In this document: one piece after another, positions 1 through 7,884 of the stretch
How the letters are laid out: the number at the start of each line of letters is the position of its first letter
Numbering within the stretch: position 1 is the stretch's first letter
Assembly: GCA_017460395.1 (NCBI GenBank)
Contig: JAFUBA010000195.1
Location: 1 to 36,644 of the forward strand
Source of the DNA: Clostridia bacterium
GTDB lineage: Bacteria > Bacillota > Clostridia > Christensenellales > Aristaeellaceae
Length of the DNA: 36,644 nt
Direction: 5' to 3'
Made by a program: the position numbers and the translations under genes
The notes under the pieces: generated by a model
Database searches by the model: none
What the model saw: only the letters and a program-made list of their open reading frames with translations
What the model was told of the DNA's origin: nothing

Positions 1-1
1 A

Positions 2-46
2 ATGGCTCAAGCAATTCGTGGAGTTTAGCCACGATGCTGGGCCATT
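2..46. repeat. Imperfect inverted repeat (hairpin) at the window edge
   Basis: An AATGGC...CGTGG arm (2-21) is followed after AGTTTAG by CCACGA...GCCATT (29-46). The arms pair with small bulges, giving a long stem, and a T-rich stretch follows on the plus strand. It could be a terminator of a plus-strand gene outside the window, or the end of a mobile element. The window edge prevents a decision. Confidence 0.4.
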
Positions 47-155
47 GTTTTCTATTATGGATCACACAATGTGTTTAAAACGGCAATGAAATGGCGCATT
101 TTCTATGTTCGTCTACACCAGATCGGCAGGGAGCCTTTTACAAATATCCTGAATG

Positions 156-1907
156 TCACAGATACCTTTTCAACTCCGACCTGAACTTCGTGCGGCGGCT
201 GTACTTATCTGAGTAGTGGCCGAGGAGTTCCTTCTTCCGTCCCGCATACCCCCGGTTTTCCATGGCCTCTCCAAGGGCTGCCACAAGCTCGGCCGCTTCT
301 GCGTAGTAGAAGGTATTGCTCTTTCCCAGGATAGCCTGTACGCGCATGTCGATCCATGTTTCCAGCAGGGGCTCCCAGTTGGCCAGGGTTTCCTCTGGTA
401 CCTGGTGTGAGCTTTTCCATTGCCCCAAAAGGGTCAGGAACAGGTTTTCATCGGCTTCCATCCCGTCTTGCTCGCCCTGGCCGATCCTGCCGGTGCCCGC
501 GTACAGTTCTTCCGGGGGGACAGGACAGGACGAGGCAAGGCGATGGAGGAGGCCATGGAGTGCGGGACAGCGGGTGGCTGGCGGAACGTCCGAAAACATG
601 GACAGGAGCATGAGGGTAATACCGTTTTCGATGAAGGTCCCGGACCAGCCAAGCCCCTGCCGGACACGCATTTCCTTCTGGACCATCTCATCGTACTGCT
701 CCGTGAAATACAGAAGGATACCGCAGACATCGTGTGTGATGATGTTCGGCGAAAGCTCCTTGGGTGAAAGGACAGGCCCCTGGACCGCACGGGCATTTCG
801 AACGATGCTTTTGATCTGCTCCTCCGGGAGGCTCCCCTCCTTCGAGAAAAAGAGAAGGCGCATCAGATTGGTCACCGTGGTATCCGAGCGGAATGCTTCC
901 AGCCACATGGGCTGAGGATCCTCCTGCGTGAGGCAGGCAAAATGGGCGCCAAGTATTGCGATTCGCCCGCGGATGAGCAGCTTTTTTGGAATCTTGCTGA
1001 CAGCTTTTCTGCAGATCTCCAGCATCCGGGCGGGAACGGCTGCCTTCTGATGCGAAAGGATATAGTCCTCCAGAAGACCCGGGTGCGTCTGAAGGGACTT
1101 CATGGCGACCTGAAGCTGCACCTCATCTTCTCCGATCTGTATGAAGGCATCCTTCATGTATCCCCGGGTTCCGATACAGTCGGGTTCGCCCGGAAGGGCC
1201 GAGATCCAGGCGGCAAGAAAGCCCTTCATATCAGGGAGCTCTGTGCGGGCCGACTGGAACAGGTATTCGAGGCTGAATGGCGGGAAGTAGAGCGCACGAA
1301 GAAACGCCAGCATCGCCGAGACTCTGGCCTCTGCGCTTTCATTTGTCAGATACAGGAGCTGAAGGCAGGCAGCATAGAAATCATTCATGTTGACGGCCCA
1401 CAGATTTTCTTCGAACAGATCCGGTACAGTCAGAGGATCCCCTTCGGAATAGCTGTCGCCGCTCACGTCGATCTCAAGGTGTGCAAAGGCCAGCACAAGC
1501 TCTGTGCCCTCCTCATAGGCAGAAGCATCGAGACAGGCGTAAAGCAGGGCAGCAGCCTTCTCAAGATCCTGAAAGACCCCGTCAGGATCCAGAAATCTGA
1601 CGTCATCTTCTTCGTCATCGTCGTCCCAGTCATCCCATTCGTCTTCAATATAGGCCGTCAGTCTCCGGGGATGTGCCGCGTCTGGCGAGAGGGCTTCGAT
1701 CATGCGGATGGCATTCCGCACCTGTTCTGCCAGATGTTCTTTCTGGGATATGCTGGCTGTTTTCCTGGTGCTCATAAGCTCCACAAACTGTTCCCGTCCT
1801 CTTTCCGGGATCCGCCTGGCAGCTTCGCGAAGCAGGGACCGCAGCTGTTCCTGCGGCATGGAGCCAGATGCCTCATCCACCTGGCTCAGGAACTGAGAAA
1901 GATTCAT
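156..1907 (-). CDS. Hypothetical protein, 583 aa, with acidic patch
   Basis: I do not recognise this protein. The start is supported by CAGGAGG seven bases before the ATG. There is no signal peptide or membrane segment, so it is probably cytosolic. Residues about 88-103 are strikingly acidic and tryptophan-containing (DEWDDWDDDDEEDD). The rest is leucine-rich and looks like a string of amphipathic helices, which would fit a helical-repeat scaffold; that is inference only. The C-terminus is basic (KYSRRTKFRSELKRYL). No catalytic motif is visible. It stands alone: the next gene upstream runs the other way and the window ends downstream. The long open frames on the opposite strand are taken to be shadows because this frame has the better ribosome binding site and normal amino-acid composition. 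Confidence 0.8.
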   Translation of the reverse strand: MNLSQFLSQVDEASGSMPQEQLRSLLREAARRIPERGREQFVELMSTRKTASISQKEHLAEQVRNAIRMIEALSPDAAHPRRLTAYIEDEWDDWDDDDEEDDVRFLDPDGVFQDLEKAAALLYACLDASAYEEGTELVLAFAHLEIDVSGDSYSEGDPLTVPDLFEENLWAVNMNDFYAACLQLLYLTNESAEARVSAMLAFLRALYFPPFSLEYLFQSARTELPDMKGFLAAWISALPGEPDCIGTRGYMKDAFIQIGEDEVQLQVAMKSLQTHPGLLEDYILSHQKAAVPARMLEICRKAVSKIPKKLLIRGRIAILGAHFACLTQEDPQPMWLEAFRSDTTVTNLMRLLFFSKEGSLPEEQIKSIVRNARAVQGPVLSPKELSPNIITHDVCGILLYFTEQYDEMVQKEMRVRQGLGWSGTFIENGITLMLLSMFSDVPPATRCPALHGLLHRLASSCPVPPEELYAGTGRIGQGEQDGMEADENLFLTLLGQWKSSHQVPEETLANWEPLLETWIDMRVQAILGKSNTFYYAEAAELVAALGEAMENRGYAGRKKELLGHYSDKYSRRTKFRSELKRYL

Positions 1908-1963
1908 AAGGTACCTCCTGCATATGGTTACGTCCTTTCAGAAAGATAACAGCCATGGCAGAA

Positions 1964-1989
1964 AATGCAAGGCATGGAATGCCTGCATT
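1964..1989. repeat. Hairpin upstream of the 583-aa gene
   Basis: AATGCA-a-GGCAT, loop GGA, ATGCC-TGCATT: an 11-bp stem with a single bulged A. It lies about 60 bases upstream of the minus-strand start at 1907, so it could be an operator or a 5' leader structure. No protein partner can be named. Confidence 0.45.
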
Positions 1990-2018
1990 GAGTAGAAAGC
2001 CTGAATCTGAGCAGATGA

Positions 2019-2043
2019 AATCGTCCCCAGGTTGGGGACGATT
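2019..2043. repeat. Palindrome copy 1 flanking the HTH/DUF6904-like module
   Basis: A perfect inverted repeat with 11-base arms AATCGTCCCCA / TGGGGACGATT and loop GGT. The same 25-base core occurs again at 3855-3879. The two copies bracket the two-gene plus-strand module. The role is unknown: element end, binding site of the HTH protein, or transcriptional hairpin. Confidence 0.85.
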
Positions 2044-2180
2044 CTTTGAAGAATGCAAACAGCGTCACGCAGTGCCGGATTCTCGGAAAAATGTTTGCTG
2101 TTGAACAGGCGTGTCATACCTTGTATCCTTTCATCGATGACAGTCCAAAAGGACAGCTTCAGGCGGAGGAAGTGAGAAAT

Positions 2181-2606
2181 GTGGAGCCACTCAGGCGTGT
2201 GGGATCTGGGAGTGTGGTGCGATGGACAGAGCCGCTGCCGGATATCCCAAAGGATGCATGGTGCGATTTCCGGCGGGCCTACGAAGGTGGCATGACGCTC
2301 GCTGCCATCGCGGAGAAGTTCCACTGTGATCCACGGACTGTCCGCAGGTGCATCCTGGAAAACCGATCATCTCAGGCTCTCGGTCAGCAGACGGCACCAA
2401 GGAAGCTGGACGGCTATCAGGAGCAGCTTCGGGTGTGTGTGCGAAGAATGCGGGATGACGAAGACGGCATGCCGGGGGTACTTGCCGTTGCCAGGAAAGC
2501 GTTTGAGGAACTGTCACAGGCAGGATACAGGGGCGGTCTTCGCACGGTACAGAATCAGGTATCTGCGATGCTCCGGGAAGACAGACAGGGAGGATGTATA
2601 TGCTGA
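2181..2606 (+). CDS. IS21-transposase-like helix-turn-helix protein, no catalytic domain
   Basis: The open frame extends back to a TTG at 2046. The best-supported start is GTG at 2181, ten bases after GGAGGA, giving 141 aa. Residues about 36-60 form a helix-turn-helix (MTLAAIAEKFHCDPRTVRRCI) of the kind found at the N-terminus of IS21-family IstA transposases. The following segment (LDGYQEQL... YRGGLRTVQNQVSAML) resembles the second DNA-binding part of those proteins, where a KLDPY...Y.GGYSTV pattern is usual. The DDE integrase domain that should follow is absent, and the gene ends normally inside the start of the next gene. It may be a truncated transposase or a domesticated DNA-binding regulator. 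The 7-base overlap with the next gene suggests translational coupling. Confidence 0.65.
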   Translation: MEPLRRVGSGSVVRWTEPLPDIPKDAWCDFRRAYEGGMTLAAIAEKFHCDPRTVRRCILENRSSQALGQQTAPRKLDGYQEQLRVCVRRMRDDEDGMPGVLAVARKAFEELSQAGYRGGLRTVQNQVSAMLREDRQGGCIC

Positions 2607-3631
2607 AAGTTTCCATGACTCAGAATCTCTACGGAATTGCCATCAGCGGGGATTATCAGGACATGCAGGGCCTGTATTCGGCACTGGCAGGATATCTGGA
2701 CTTCTATGAGGAAAACCAGGAGGACAGGATCCCATGGATGGACTCAGAGTTTCTTCTTTCGTTGAACTATGATATCCGGCACGCTATCATGGGCGACCGG
2801 CAGTTTGATGTGGAAGATAATGGGATGGATCTTTTGAAGACGCATCAGGGTTTCAGCTCAAGAAAGCGACAGACAGATGACGAGATGTCATACAGCTCCC
2901 TTTCCAGGGAGCTGAACGCTCCATATAAACCGCGTCAGTACAGAACGAGGGAAAGAAATCAGCTGAAGATTCTGAGGCGTGCAGCGGATGCCTTCTCGTG
3001 CGGAGCTTTATACTACAAGGTGGAATTCCTCTTTCCCATGTTTCTGTACTATCTGCTTGCCTATCAGATCATCCTGGAGAAAGAACCGGAAGATATCTGG
3101 AGCTGCGCTATAGATGGTGAAGGTGTGCTTCTGAAGGCGCAGCAGGACCGGTATCTGCTCAAGTTTTTCTTTTCTTCTGTGTGGGTTCTGCTGAGAGACT
3201 TTTTCGGGCCTGAAATTGATGAAATGGAGGGCCTCATGGCTCTCATGTTCCCGCGAAGCGTTCCAACGGCTGAATACACCGAATTCCTGGCGTACACAGA
3301 GCTTGCATGCATGCCATCACTCAAGCCGGAGATGAGAAAAGATGCCCTTTTCTGTATGTTCTATGAGATGGCGGACATGTCTTTGATAGGACTCTACGCA
3401 GGTAAAGATAAGACGATCCTGGAGATAGCCAGAAAGCTCAGTGAGATGTACTATACAAGGAAAGAAAGGATCGATCGTGCGGCAGGAAAAATCGTCGTGA
3501 TGTCAGAGGTCGACTATGCTCTTTTTCTGGATAATAAGTTCGGGAAGAATATACAGATTACACGCGCAGAGTATGATGATTTCATGGAAGAAGTCTATGG
3601 AAGACTCCCGGAGGATGATCCTGTGATGTGA
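2600..3631 (+). CDS. DUF6904-like protein of unknown function, 343 aa
   Basis: ATG at 2600 is chosen over ATG at 2594 because GGGAGG ends at 2593, leaving a proper 6-base spacing only for 2600. The N-terminus (MLKVSMTQNLYGIAISGDYQDMQGLYSAL, followed by LNYDIRHAIMGDR) resembles what I remember of the DUF6904 family, in which a short beta-rich head is followed by a conserved YDIRHA segment. That assignment is from memory and needs a profile search. The rest is helical, with many aromatic and charged residues and no obvious catalytic motif. There is no signal peptide or clear membrane helix. It is coupled to the HTH gene (overlap 2600-2606), and the pair is enclosed by two identical palindromes, so the two proteins probably act together. 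Confidence 0.65.
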   Translation: MLKVSMTQNLYGIAISGDYQDMQGLYSALAGYLDFYEENQEDRIPWMDSEFLLSLNYDIRHAIMGDRQFDVEDNGMDLLKTHQGFSSRKRQTDDEMSYSSLSRELNAPYKPRQYRTRERNQLKILRRAADAFSCGALYYKVEFLFPMFLYYLLAYQIILEKEPEDIWSCAIDGEGVLLKAQQDRYLLKFFFSSVWVLLRDFFGPEIDEMEGLMALMFPRSVPTAEYTEFLAYTELACMPSLKPEMRKDALFCMFYEMADMSLIGLYAGKDKTILEIARKLSEMYYTRKERIDRAAGKIVVMSEVDYALFLDNKFGKNIQITRAEYDDFMEEVYGRLPEDDPVM

Positions 3632-4068
3632 GCAAAGAGCTGCATGTCTTGCGAATGATGCGCGAAACGGGATCAAGCGCCGCAGAGAGACCCCCGGTCA
3701 CAGGCATCTCCTGAACGGGAGAGGCAGCTTGTGGATACTCAGACGATACGACTGCCATCAAATCTCGTAGCAGACAGAACAGAAGGAATTGTGCCAGCAA
3801 GCCTTCTCTTTTATGGCGGGGATGGTTTCTGAAATCAGAATCTCTCCCTTTGCAAATCGTCCCCAGGTTGGGGACGATTTGCAAAGGGGGAAAGAAACTG
3901 GATAAACAGACGTTCAAAATGCAGACAGTGCATTGAACCACCGGGATCGTCGACATAGCTTGAGAGCAGGCAGAGATCTGCACCCGGCAGCAGAGAGAAG
4001 CACCAAAGATTCTATGGTGAGAGGAAATCCGTCAGGGACTGAGTTTGATTCTGTGCCTATGGTATGCG
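3632..4068. other. Intergenic region between DUF6904-like gene and oppA
   Basis: A 437-base spacer between a plus-strand gene and the 3' end of a minus-strand operon. It contains the longer copy of the GTCCCCA palindrome at 3846-3888. Beyond that I see no convincing gene; short open frames here lack ribosome binding sites. Confidence 0.7.
3846..3888. repeat. Palindrome copy 2, extended to 20-bp arms
   Basis: Left arm CCCTTTGCAAATCGTCCCCA, loop GGT, and an exactly complementary right arm. The 25-base core is identical to copy 1 at 2019-2043, and this copy adds nine further paired bases on each side. It has no T-run, so it is not a classical terminator. It lies about 215 bases after the DUF6904-like stop codon. 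Confidence 0.9.
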
Positions 4069-4101
4069 AAAAACGGCGACTGTCCAGTCTGGACAGCCGC
4101 C
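4069..4101 (-). terminator. Rho-independent terminator of the opp operon
   Basis: On the minus strand a stem GGCGgCTGTCCAG / CTGGACAGtCGCC is followed directly by GTTTTTC. It lies 22 bases beyond the oppA stop codon and ends the oppBCDFA transcript. Confidence 0.85.
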
Positions 4102-4123
4102 ATCTTTAGATCAACAGGGTATC

Positions 4124-5782
4124 TTACCGGCCGAACTGAGCGTCGTTGTTGCCGGAAACAGTGGTCCACATCTCCAGCATGTTGATGGGATCGTTGAAGT
4201 CGGCAATCCAGCCTTCGCGGGCGACGTCATAGTTGCCTTCCTTGCGCTCGTTGAGGAACACAGCCCAGTCGATGGACTTGATGGTCATGTTGATGCCGAT
4301 CTGGGCGAAGTCCTGCTGCATGCACTCGGCGGCAGCGATGTGACCGGAGGTATTGTTGGTCAGGTACTCAAAGCTCAGGGGAGTGGAGGCAGAGAGCATG
4401 TTGTTGGCGTCGAACTCATAGCCGGCGCTCTTGAGCAGCTCGATAGCCTGGTCGATGTCGGGATCCTCGGCATAGTAGCCGTCGGAGCCGTTCGGATAGT
4501 TCCACTCAGCAGCGTCCTTGAAGATGCCGCCGTTGCCGTTGAGCATGCCGGCAGGCAGGAAGGAGGTAGCAACCTTCTGTCCAGTCTGGCCGACGGTATC
4601 CACGATGTACTGACGGTCAATCAGCAGGCCGAGAGCCTTACGGACGTTGGCAGCCTGTTCCACGGTCAGACCGTCAAACAGCTTGGACTTCACGTTGAAG
4701 GCCACATAGTAGGTGCCCAGCTCGTCCACAATGTGGAACTCGGGGTTGTCCAGCAGAGAAGCGATCTGATCGGTGGGCACGGAGTCGGTGAAATCCAGGT
4801 CGCCATTCTGATAGGCGGCGAAGATGGCGGTGTCGTCGTCGGAGAGCATGAACTCAAGGCGCTCCAGCTTCACGTTCTCAGCATCCCAGTAGTAGGGGTT
4901 CTTCACATAGACCATGGAGACGTTGTGATCCCAGGATTCCAGTGTGTAGGCACCGGAGGTCACGAAACCGGCTTCCAGAGCCCAGGCGCCGGGGTTGTCG
5001 GGGGTGGCGGAAGCTTCCACGCAGGCCTTCTGCACGGGGAAGAAGGTGGGGAAAGCGGCCAGGTCCAGCATGTAGGCGCAGGGGGACTTGAGGACGACGG
5101 TGAAAGTGGTGCCGTCTTCAGAGGCGCTGACCTGCAGATCGTCCGGATAGCCGGCGATGCCGTCGAACATGTAGGAATAGTCAGCAGCGGTCTCATCAGA
5201 GGCAGCACGCTTCCAGGAATACTCGAAGTCTGCAGCGGTGAGGTCGGTGCCGTCAGACCACTTGAGGCCCTCACGGATAGAGAACACATAGGTCAGGCCG
5301 TCGTCGGACACGGTGTAGCCGGTGGCGAAGTTGGGGGCCAGTTCGCCCTGTGCATCATAGGTGTACAGACCGCCGAAGCTGTTGGCAGCCAGGCAGGCGC
5401 CGTCCACGGAGCTGTTCAGCGCGGGATCCAGCTTATCAGGCTCGGATGCCAGCTGCAGCTTCAGGGTGGTGTTCTCGCCGTAGTCTGCATACATGAAGAA
5501 CTTCGTGGCATAGGCATTGGAATAGTAGCCGGTCAGGCCTTCCCGAGCCATGTACACGTCGTTGTAGTAGTACAGAGGCACGATGGCACCAGTCTCCATC
5601 AGCTCGTCTTCCGCCTCGTGCATGAGCTTCACGCGCTCGGCGAAATCGGTGGTGGACTTGATCTGAGCAATGCGAGCGTCATAGGCGGTCCAGTCGGGTT
5701 CGCTGCCTGCATCAGCAAGCGCGGACACGCTGAAGGCCATGACCATCACAAGAGCTGTAAGAAGAGCAAACAGTTTCTTCAT
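4124..5782 (-). CDS. oppA: Oligopeptide ABC transporter substrate-binding protein, circularly permuted
   Basis: This SBP_bac_5-family protein (552 aa) would capture peptides for the OppBCDF importer. ATG at 5782 follows AAGGAGGTTTGATTCTC; an in-frame TTG at 5791 is rejected as too close to it. Residues 1-23 are a signal peptide ending ALA, with no lipobox cysteine, although Gram-positive homologues are normally lipoproteins. Residues about 28-100 (YDARIAQIKSTTDF... GAIVPLYYYNDVYM) match what is normally the C-terminal end of the family. Residues from about 105 (LKLQLASEPDKLDPALNSSV) match the usual mature N-terminus. The protein then runs collinearly to GWIADFNDPINMLEM...GNNDAQFGR and stops exactly where the transplanted segment would follow. 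The family assignment is secure; the permutation is read directly from motif order. It is the last gene of the operon, behind a stem-loop. Confidence 0.9.
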   Translation of the reverse strand: MKKLFALLTALVMVMAFSVSALADAGSEPDWTAYDARIAQIKSTTDFAERVKLMHEAEDELMETGAIVPLYYYNDVYMAREGLTGYYSNAYATKFFMYADYGENTTLKLQLASEPDKLDPALNSSVDGACLAANSFGGLYTYDAQGELAPNFATGYTVSDDGLTYVFSIREGLKWSDGTDLTAADFEYSWKRAASDETAADYSYMFDGIAGYPDDLQVSASEDGTTFTVVLKSPCAYMLDLAAFPTFFPVQKACVEASATPDNPGAWALEAGFVTSGAYTLESWDHNVSMVYVKNPYYWDAENVKLERLEFMLSDDDTAIFAAYQNGDLDFTDSVPTDQIASLLDNPEFHIVDELGTYYVAFNVKSKLFDGLTVEQAANVRKALGLLIDRQYIVDTVGQTGQKVATSFLPAGMLNGNGGIFKDAAEWNYPNGSDGYYAEDPDIDQAIELLKSAGYEFDANNMLSASTPLSFEYLTNNTSGHIAAAECMQQDFAQIGINMTIKSIDWAVFLNERKEGNYDVAREGWIADFNDPINMLEMWTTVSGNNDAQFGR

Positions 5783-5854
5783 GAGAATCAAACCTCCTTG
5801 AAATAGTTTTTATATATCAACTGCAGTTTCTGCAGCAGATACCGATGTTGTGAA

Positions 5855-5869
5855 TGTGGCAGTGCCACA
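5855..5869 (-). repeat. Stem-loop between oppF and oppA
   Basis: TGTGGCA-C-TGCCACA on the minus strand, followed by CTGCAG-aaa-CTGCAG (5821-5835). Both lie in the 90-base gap before oppA. Such hairpins often stabilise or partly attenuate transcripts of binding-protein genes; here that is inference. Confidence 0.5.
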
Positions 5870-5872
5870 GAT

Positions 5873-6841
5873 TTACCTGTTGTGGCAGGCCACAAACCGG
5901 CCGGGGGATACTTCCCTCAGCTCGGGCCTTGCCTCCTCGCAGGCCTTGGTGGCATACCGGCAGCGCGTGCGGAAGGGGCAGCCCTTGGGCATGTGCAGAG
6001 GACTCGGCACGTCTCCCTCCAGGATGATCCGGTTCTTGTGGCGGGCCATCTCGGGATCCGGCATGGGTATGGCGGAAATGAGGGATTCGGTGTAGGGGTG
6101 GATCGGACTGGAGATGATGTCGGCAGACGGTCCGATCTCCACGATCCGGCCAAGGTACATGACAGCAATGCGCCGCGACATGTGCTGGACCACCAGCAGG
6201 TCGTGGGCGATGAACAGATAGGCGATGCCCAGCTTCTGCTGCAGCTCTTCAAACGTGTTGATGATCTGTGCCTGGATGGACACGTCCAGGGCAGACACAG
6301 GCTCGTCGCACACGATGAACCGGGGATTGACCGCCAGGGCACGGGCGATACCGATGCGCTGACGCTGGCCGCCGGAGAACTCATGGGCATAGCGGTTGGC
6401 GTGCTCGGAATTCAGGCCCACCAGCGTCAGAAGCTCTGCGATCCGCTCGGCCCGCTCCTTCTTGTTTTTATACAGATGATGGATATCCAGAGGCTCCCCG
6501 ATGATGTCCGCCACAGTCATGCGCGGGTTCAGGGAGGAATAGGGATCCTGGAACACGATCTGCATGTCCTTGCGGAAGGAGTCGATGTTTTTGTCTGTCA
6601 CCTGCACGCCGTCAAAGTATACCTCACCAGAGGTGGGCTTATACAGGTGCAGAAGGGTTCTGCCGACGGTGGTCTTGCCGCAGCCGCTCTCCCCCACCAG
6701 GCCCAGGGTCTCGCCCCTGTCGATGGTAAAGGAGACGCCGTCCACGGCCTTGAGCTGGAGCTTGTTGAGCATGCCGGACTTGACGGTGAAATACTCCTTC
6801 AGATCCCGGACGTCCACCAGATGTTTTGCTTCCTGGCTCAC
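5873..6841 (-). CDS. oppF: Oligopeptide ABC transporter ATP-binding protein OppF
   Basis: One of the two ATPases powering peptide import (322 aa, normal length). Walker A is GESGCGKT near residues 50-57, the Q-loop is [11 protein letters not shown], the signature is [15 protein letters not shown], and Walker B is [12 protein letters not shown] followed by the H-loop IAHDL. The C-terminal oligopeptide-transporter extension has the cysteine cluster of [15 protein letters not shown], as in iron-sulfur-containing Opp/Dpp ATPases. The start is GTG after GGGGAGGTGCCAGCAA. Its GTGA overlaps the oppD stop by four bases, so the two ATPases are translationally coupled. OppF is assigned rather than OppD by operon order and by the [15 protein letters not shown] segment. 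Confidence 0.95.
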   Translation of the reverse strand: MSQEAKHLVDVRDLKEYFTVKSGMLNKLQLKAVDGVSFTIDRGETLGLVGESGCGKTTVGRTLLHLYKPTSGEVYFDGVQVTDKNIDSFRKDMQIVFQDPYSSLNPRMTVADIIGEPLDIHHLYKNKKERAERIAELLTLVGLNSEHANRYAHEFSGGQRQRIGIARALAVNPRFIVCDEPVSALDVSIQAQIINTFEELQQKLGIAYLFIAHDLLVVQHMSRRIAVMYLGRIVEIGPSADIISSPIHPYTESLISAIPMPDPEMARHKNRIILEGDVPSPLHMPKGCPFRTRCRYATKACEEARPELREVSPGRFVACHNR

Positions 6842-7869
6842 TTGCTGGCACCTCCCCTGTTTTCTTCCTCCATCATCTGCCGGACATTGTTCCAGCAGGC
6901 GGCGATATGGGAGTCATTGACCTGCACTTCCTCCGGCTGCTGTGTCAGACAGATCTTCATTGCGTGATCGCACCTGCTGGCGAACGCGCAGCCTTTGGGT
7001 AGGTTCAGAAGGTCCACCGGGGAGCCGGCGATGGGCACCAGCTTCTCGTGCTGCTCGGTGATGCGCGGGATCGAACGGATCAGGCCCTTGGTGTACTCGT
7101 GCCTCGGGTTATAGAAGATCTCGTCTGCCGTGCCCCGCTCGCAGACCTTGCCGGCATACATGACGATGATCTCATCGCACATGTCCGCGATGACACCCAG
7201 GTCGTGGGTGATCATGATGATGGCCATGCCGAGCTTCTTCTGAAGGCTCTGCATGAGCTCCAGGATCTGTGCCTGGATGGTCACGTCCAGGGCTGTTGTG
7301 GGCTCGTCTGCAATCAGGATATCAGGCTCGCAGGCGAGGGCCATGGCGATCATGACGCGCTGGCGCATGCCGCCGGAGAGCTCGTGGGGATACTGCTTCA
7401 GGCGCTTTTCAGGCTCATTGACGCCCACCAGCTGAAGCATTTCAAGCGCGCGGGCCTGAGTCTCCTCACGGTTTCTGTCTGTGTGAATCCGGATGGCCTC
7501 CCTGAGCTGGCTGCCCACGCTGAACACGGGATTCAGGCAGGTCATGGGATCCTGGAAGATCATGGAGATACGGCTGCCGCGGAAGGACTGCATCTGTTTA
7601 GAATTGTATTTCAGGATGTTTTCACCCTTGAAGAGGACCTCGCCCTCCGTAACCCTGCCCGTATCTGTCAGGATCTGCATCAGGGAATAGGCGGACACGC
7701 TCTTGCCCGAGCCGCTCTCCCCCACGATGCCGAGCACTTTGCCTGCATCGAGGTTATAGGAGATGCCGTTGACGGCCTTCACTTCCCCGGCATCGGTGTA
7801 GAAGGATGTGTGCAGGTTCTTCACCTGCAGAAGGGGAACGTTCTTCTGAGAATTGCTTTCTGTGCTCAT
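6838..7869 (-). CDS. oppD: Oligopeptide ABC transporter ATP-binding protein OppD
   Basis: The partner ATPase of OppF (343 aa). Walker A is GESGSGKS, the Q-loop [17 protein letters not shown], the signature [15 protein letters not shown], Walker [13 protein letters not shown], and the H-loop ITHDL. The C-terminal region has the Opp-type cysteine cluster ([15 protein letters not shown]). ATG follows GGGAGGTGATCGC. The gene overlaps oppF by four bases and starts 15 bases after oppC. The protein would sit on the cytoplasmic face and contact OppB/OppC coupling helices. Confidence 0.95.
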   Translation of the reverse strand: MSTESNSQKNVPLLQVKNLHTSFYTDAGEVKAVNGISYNLDAGKVLGIVGESGSGKSVSAYSLMQILTDTGRVTEGEVLFKGENILKYNSKQMQSFRGSRISMIFQDPMTCLNPVFSVGSQLREAIRIHTDRNREETQARALEMLQLVGVNEPEKRLKQYPHELSGGMRQRVMIAMALACEPDILIADEPTTALDVTIQAQILELMQSLQKKLGMAIIMITHDLGVIADMCDEIIVMYAGKVCERGTADEIFYNPRHEYTKGLIRSIPRITEQHEKLVPIAGSPVDLLNLPKGCAFASRCDHAMKICLTQQPEEVQVNDSHIAACWNNVRQMMEEENRGGASK

Positions 7870-7884
7870 GCGATCACCTCCCGG

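Noticed and set aside
2046-2180. The N-terminal extension of the HTH protein from TTG at 2046
   Set aside because: No ribosome binding site, it begins three bases beyond the palindrome, and the sequence shows no domain; GTG at 2181 is better supported.
3727-3735. A TGTGGATAC sequence resembling a DnaA box
   Set aside because: One isolated imperfect match is expected by chance; there is no cluster or AT-rich unwinding element, so no origin is called despite the parS site.
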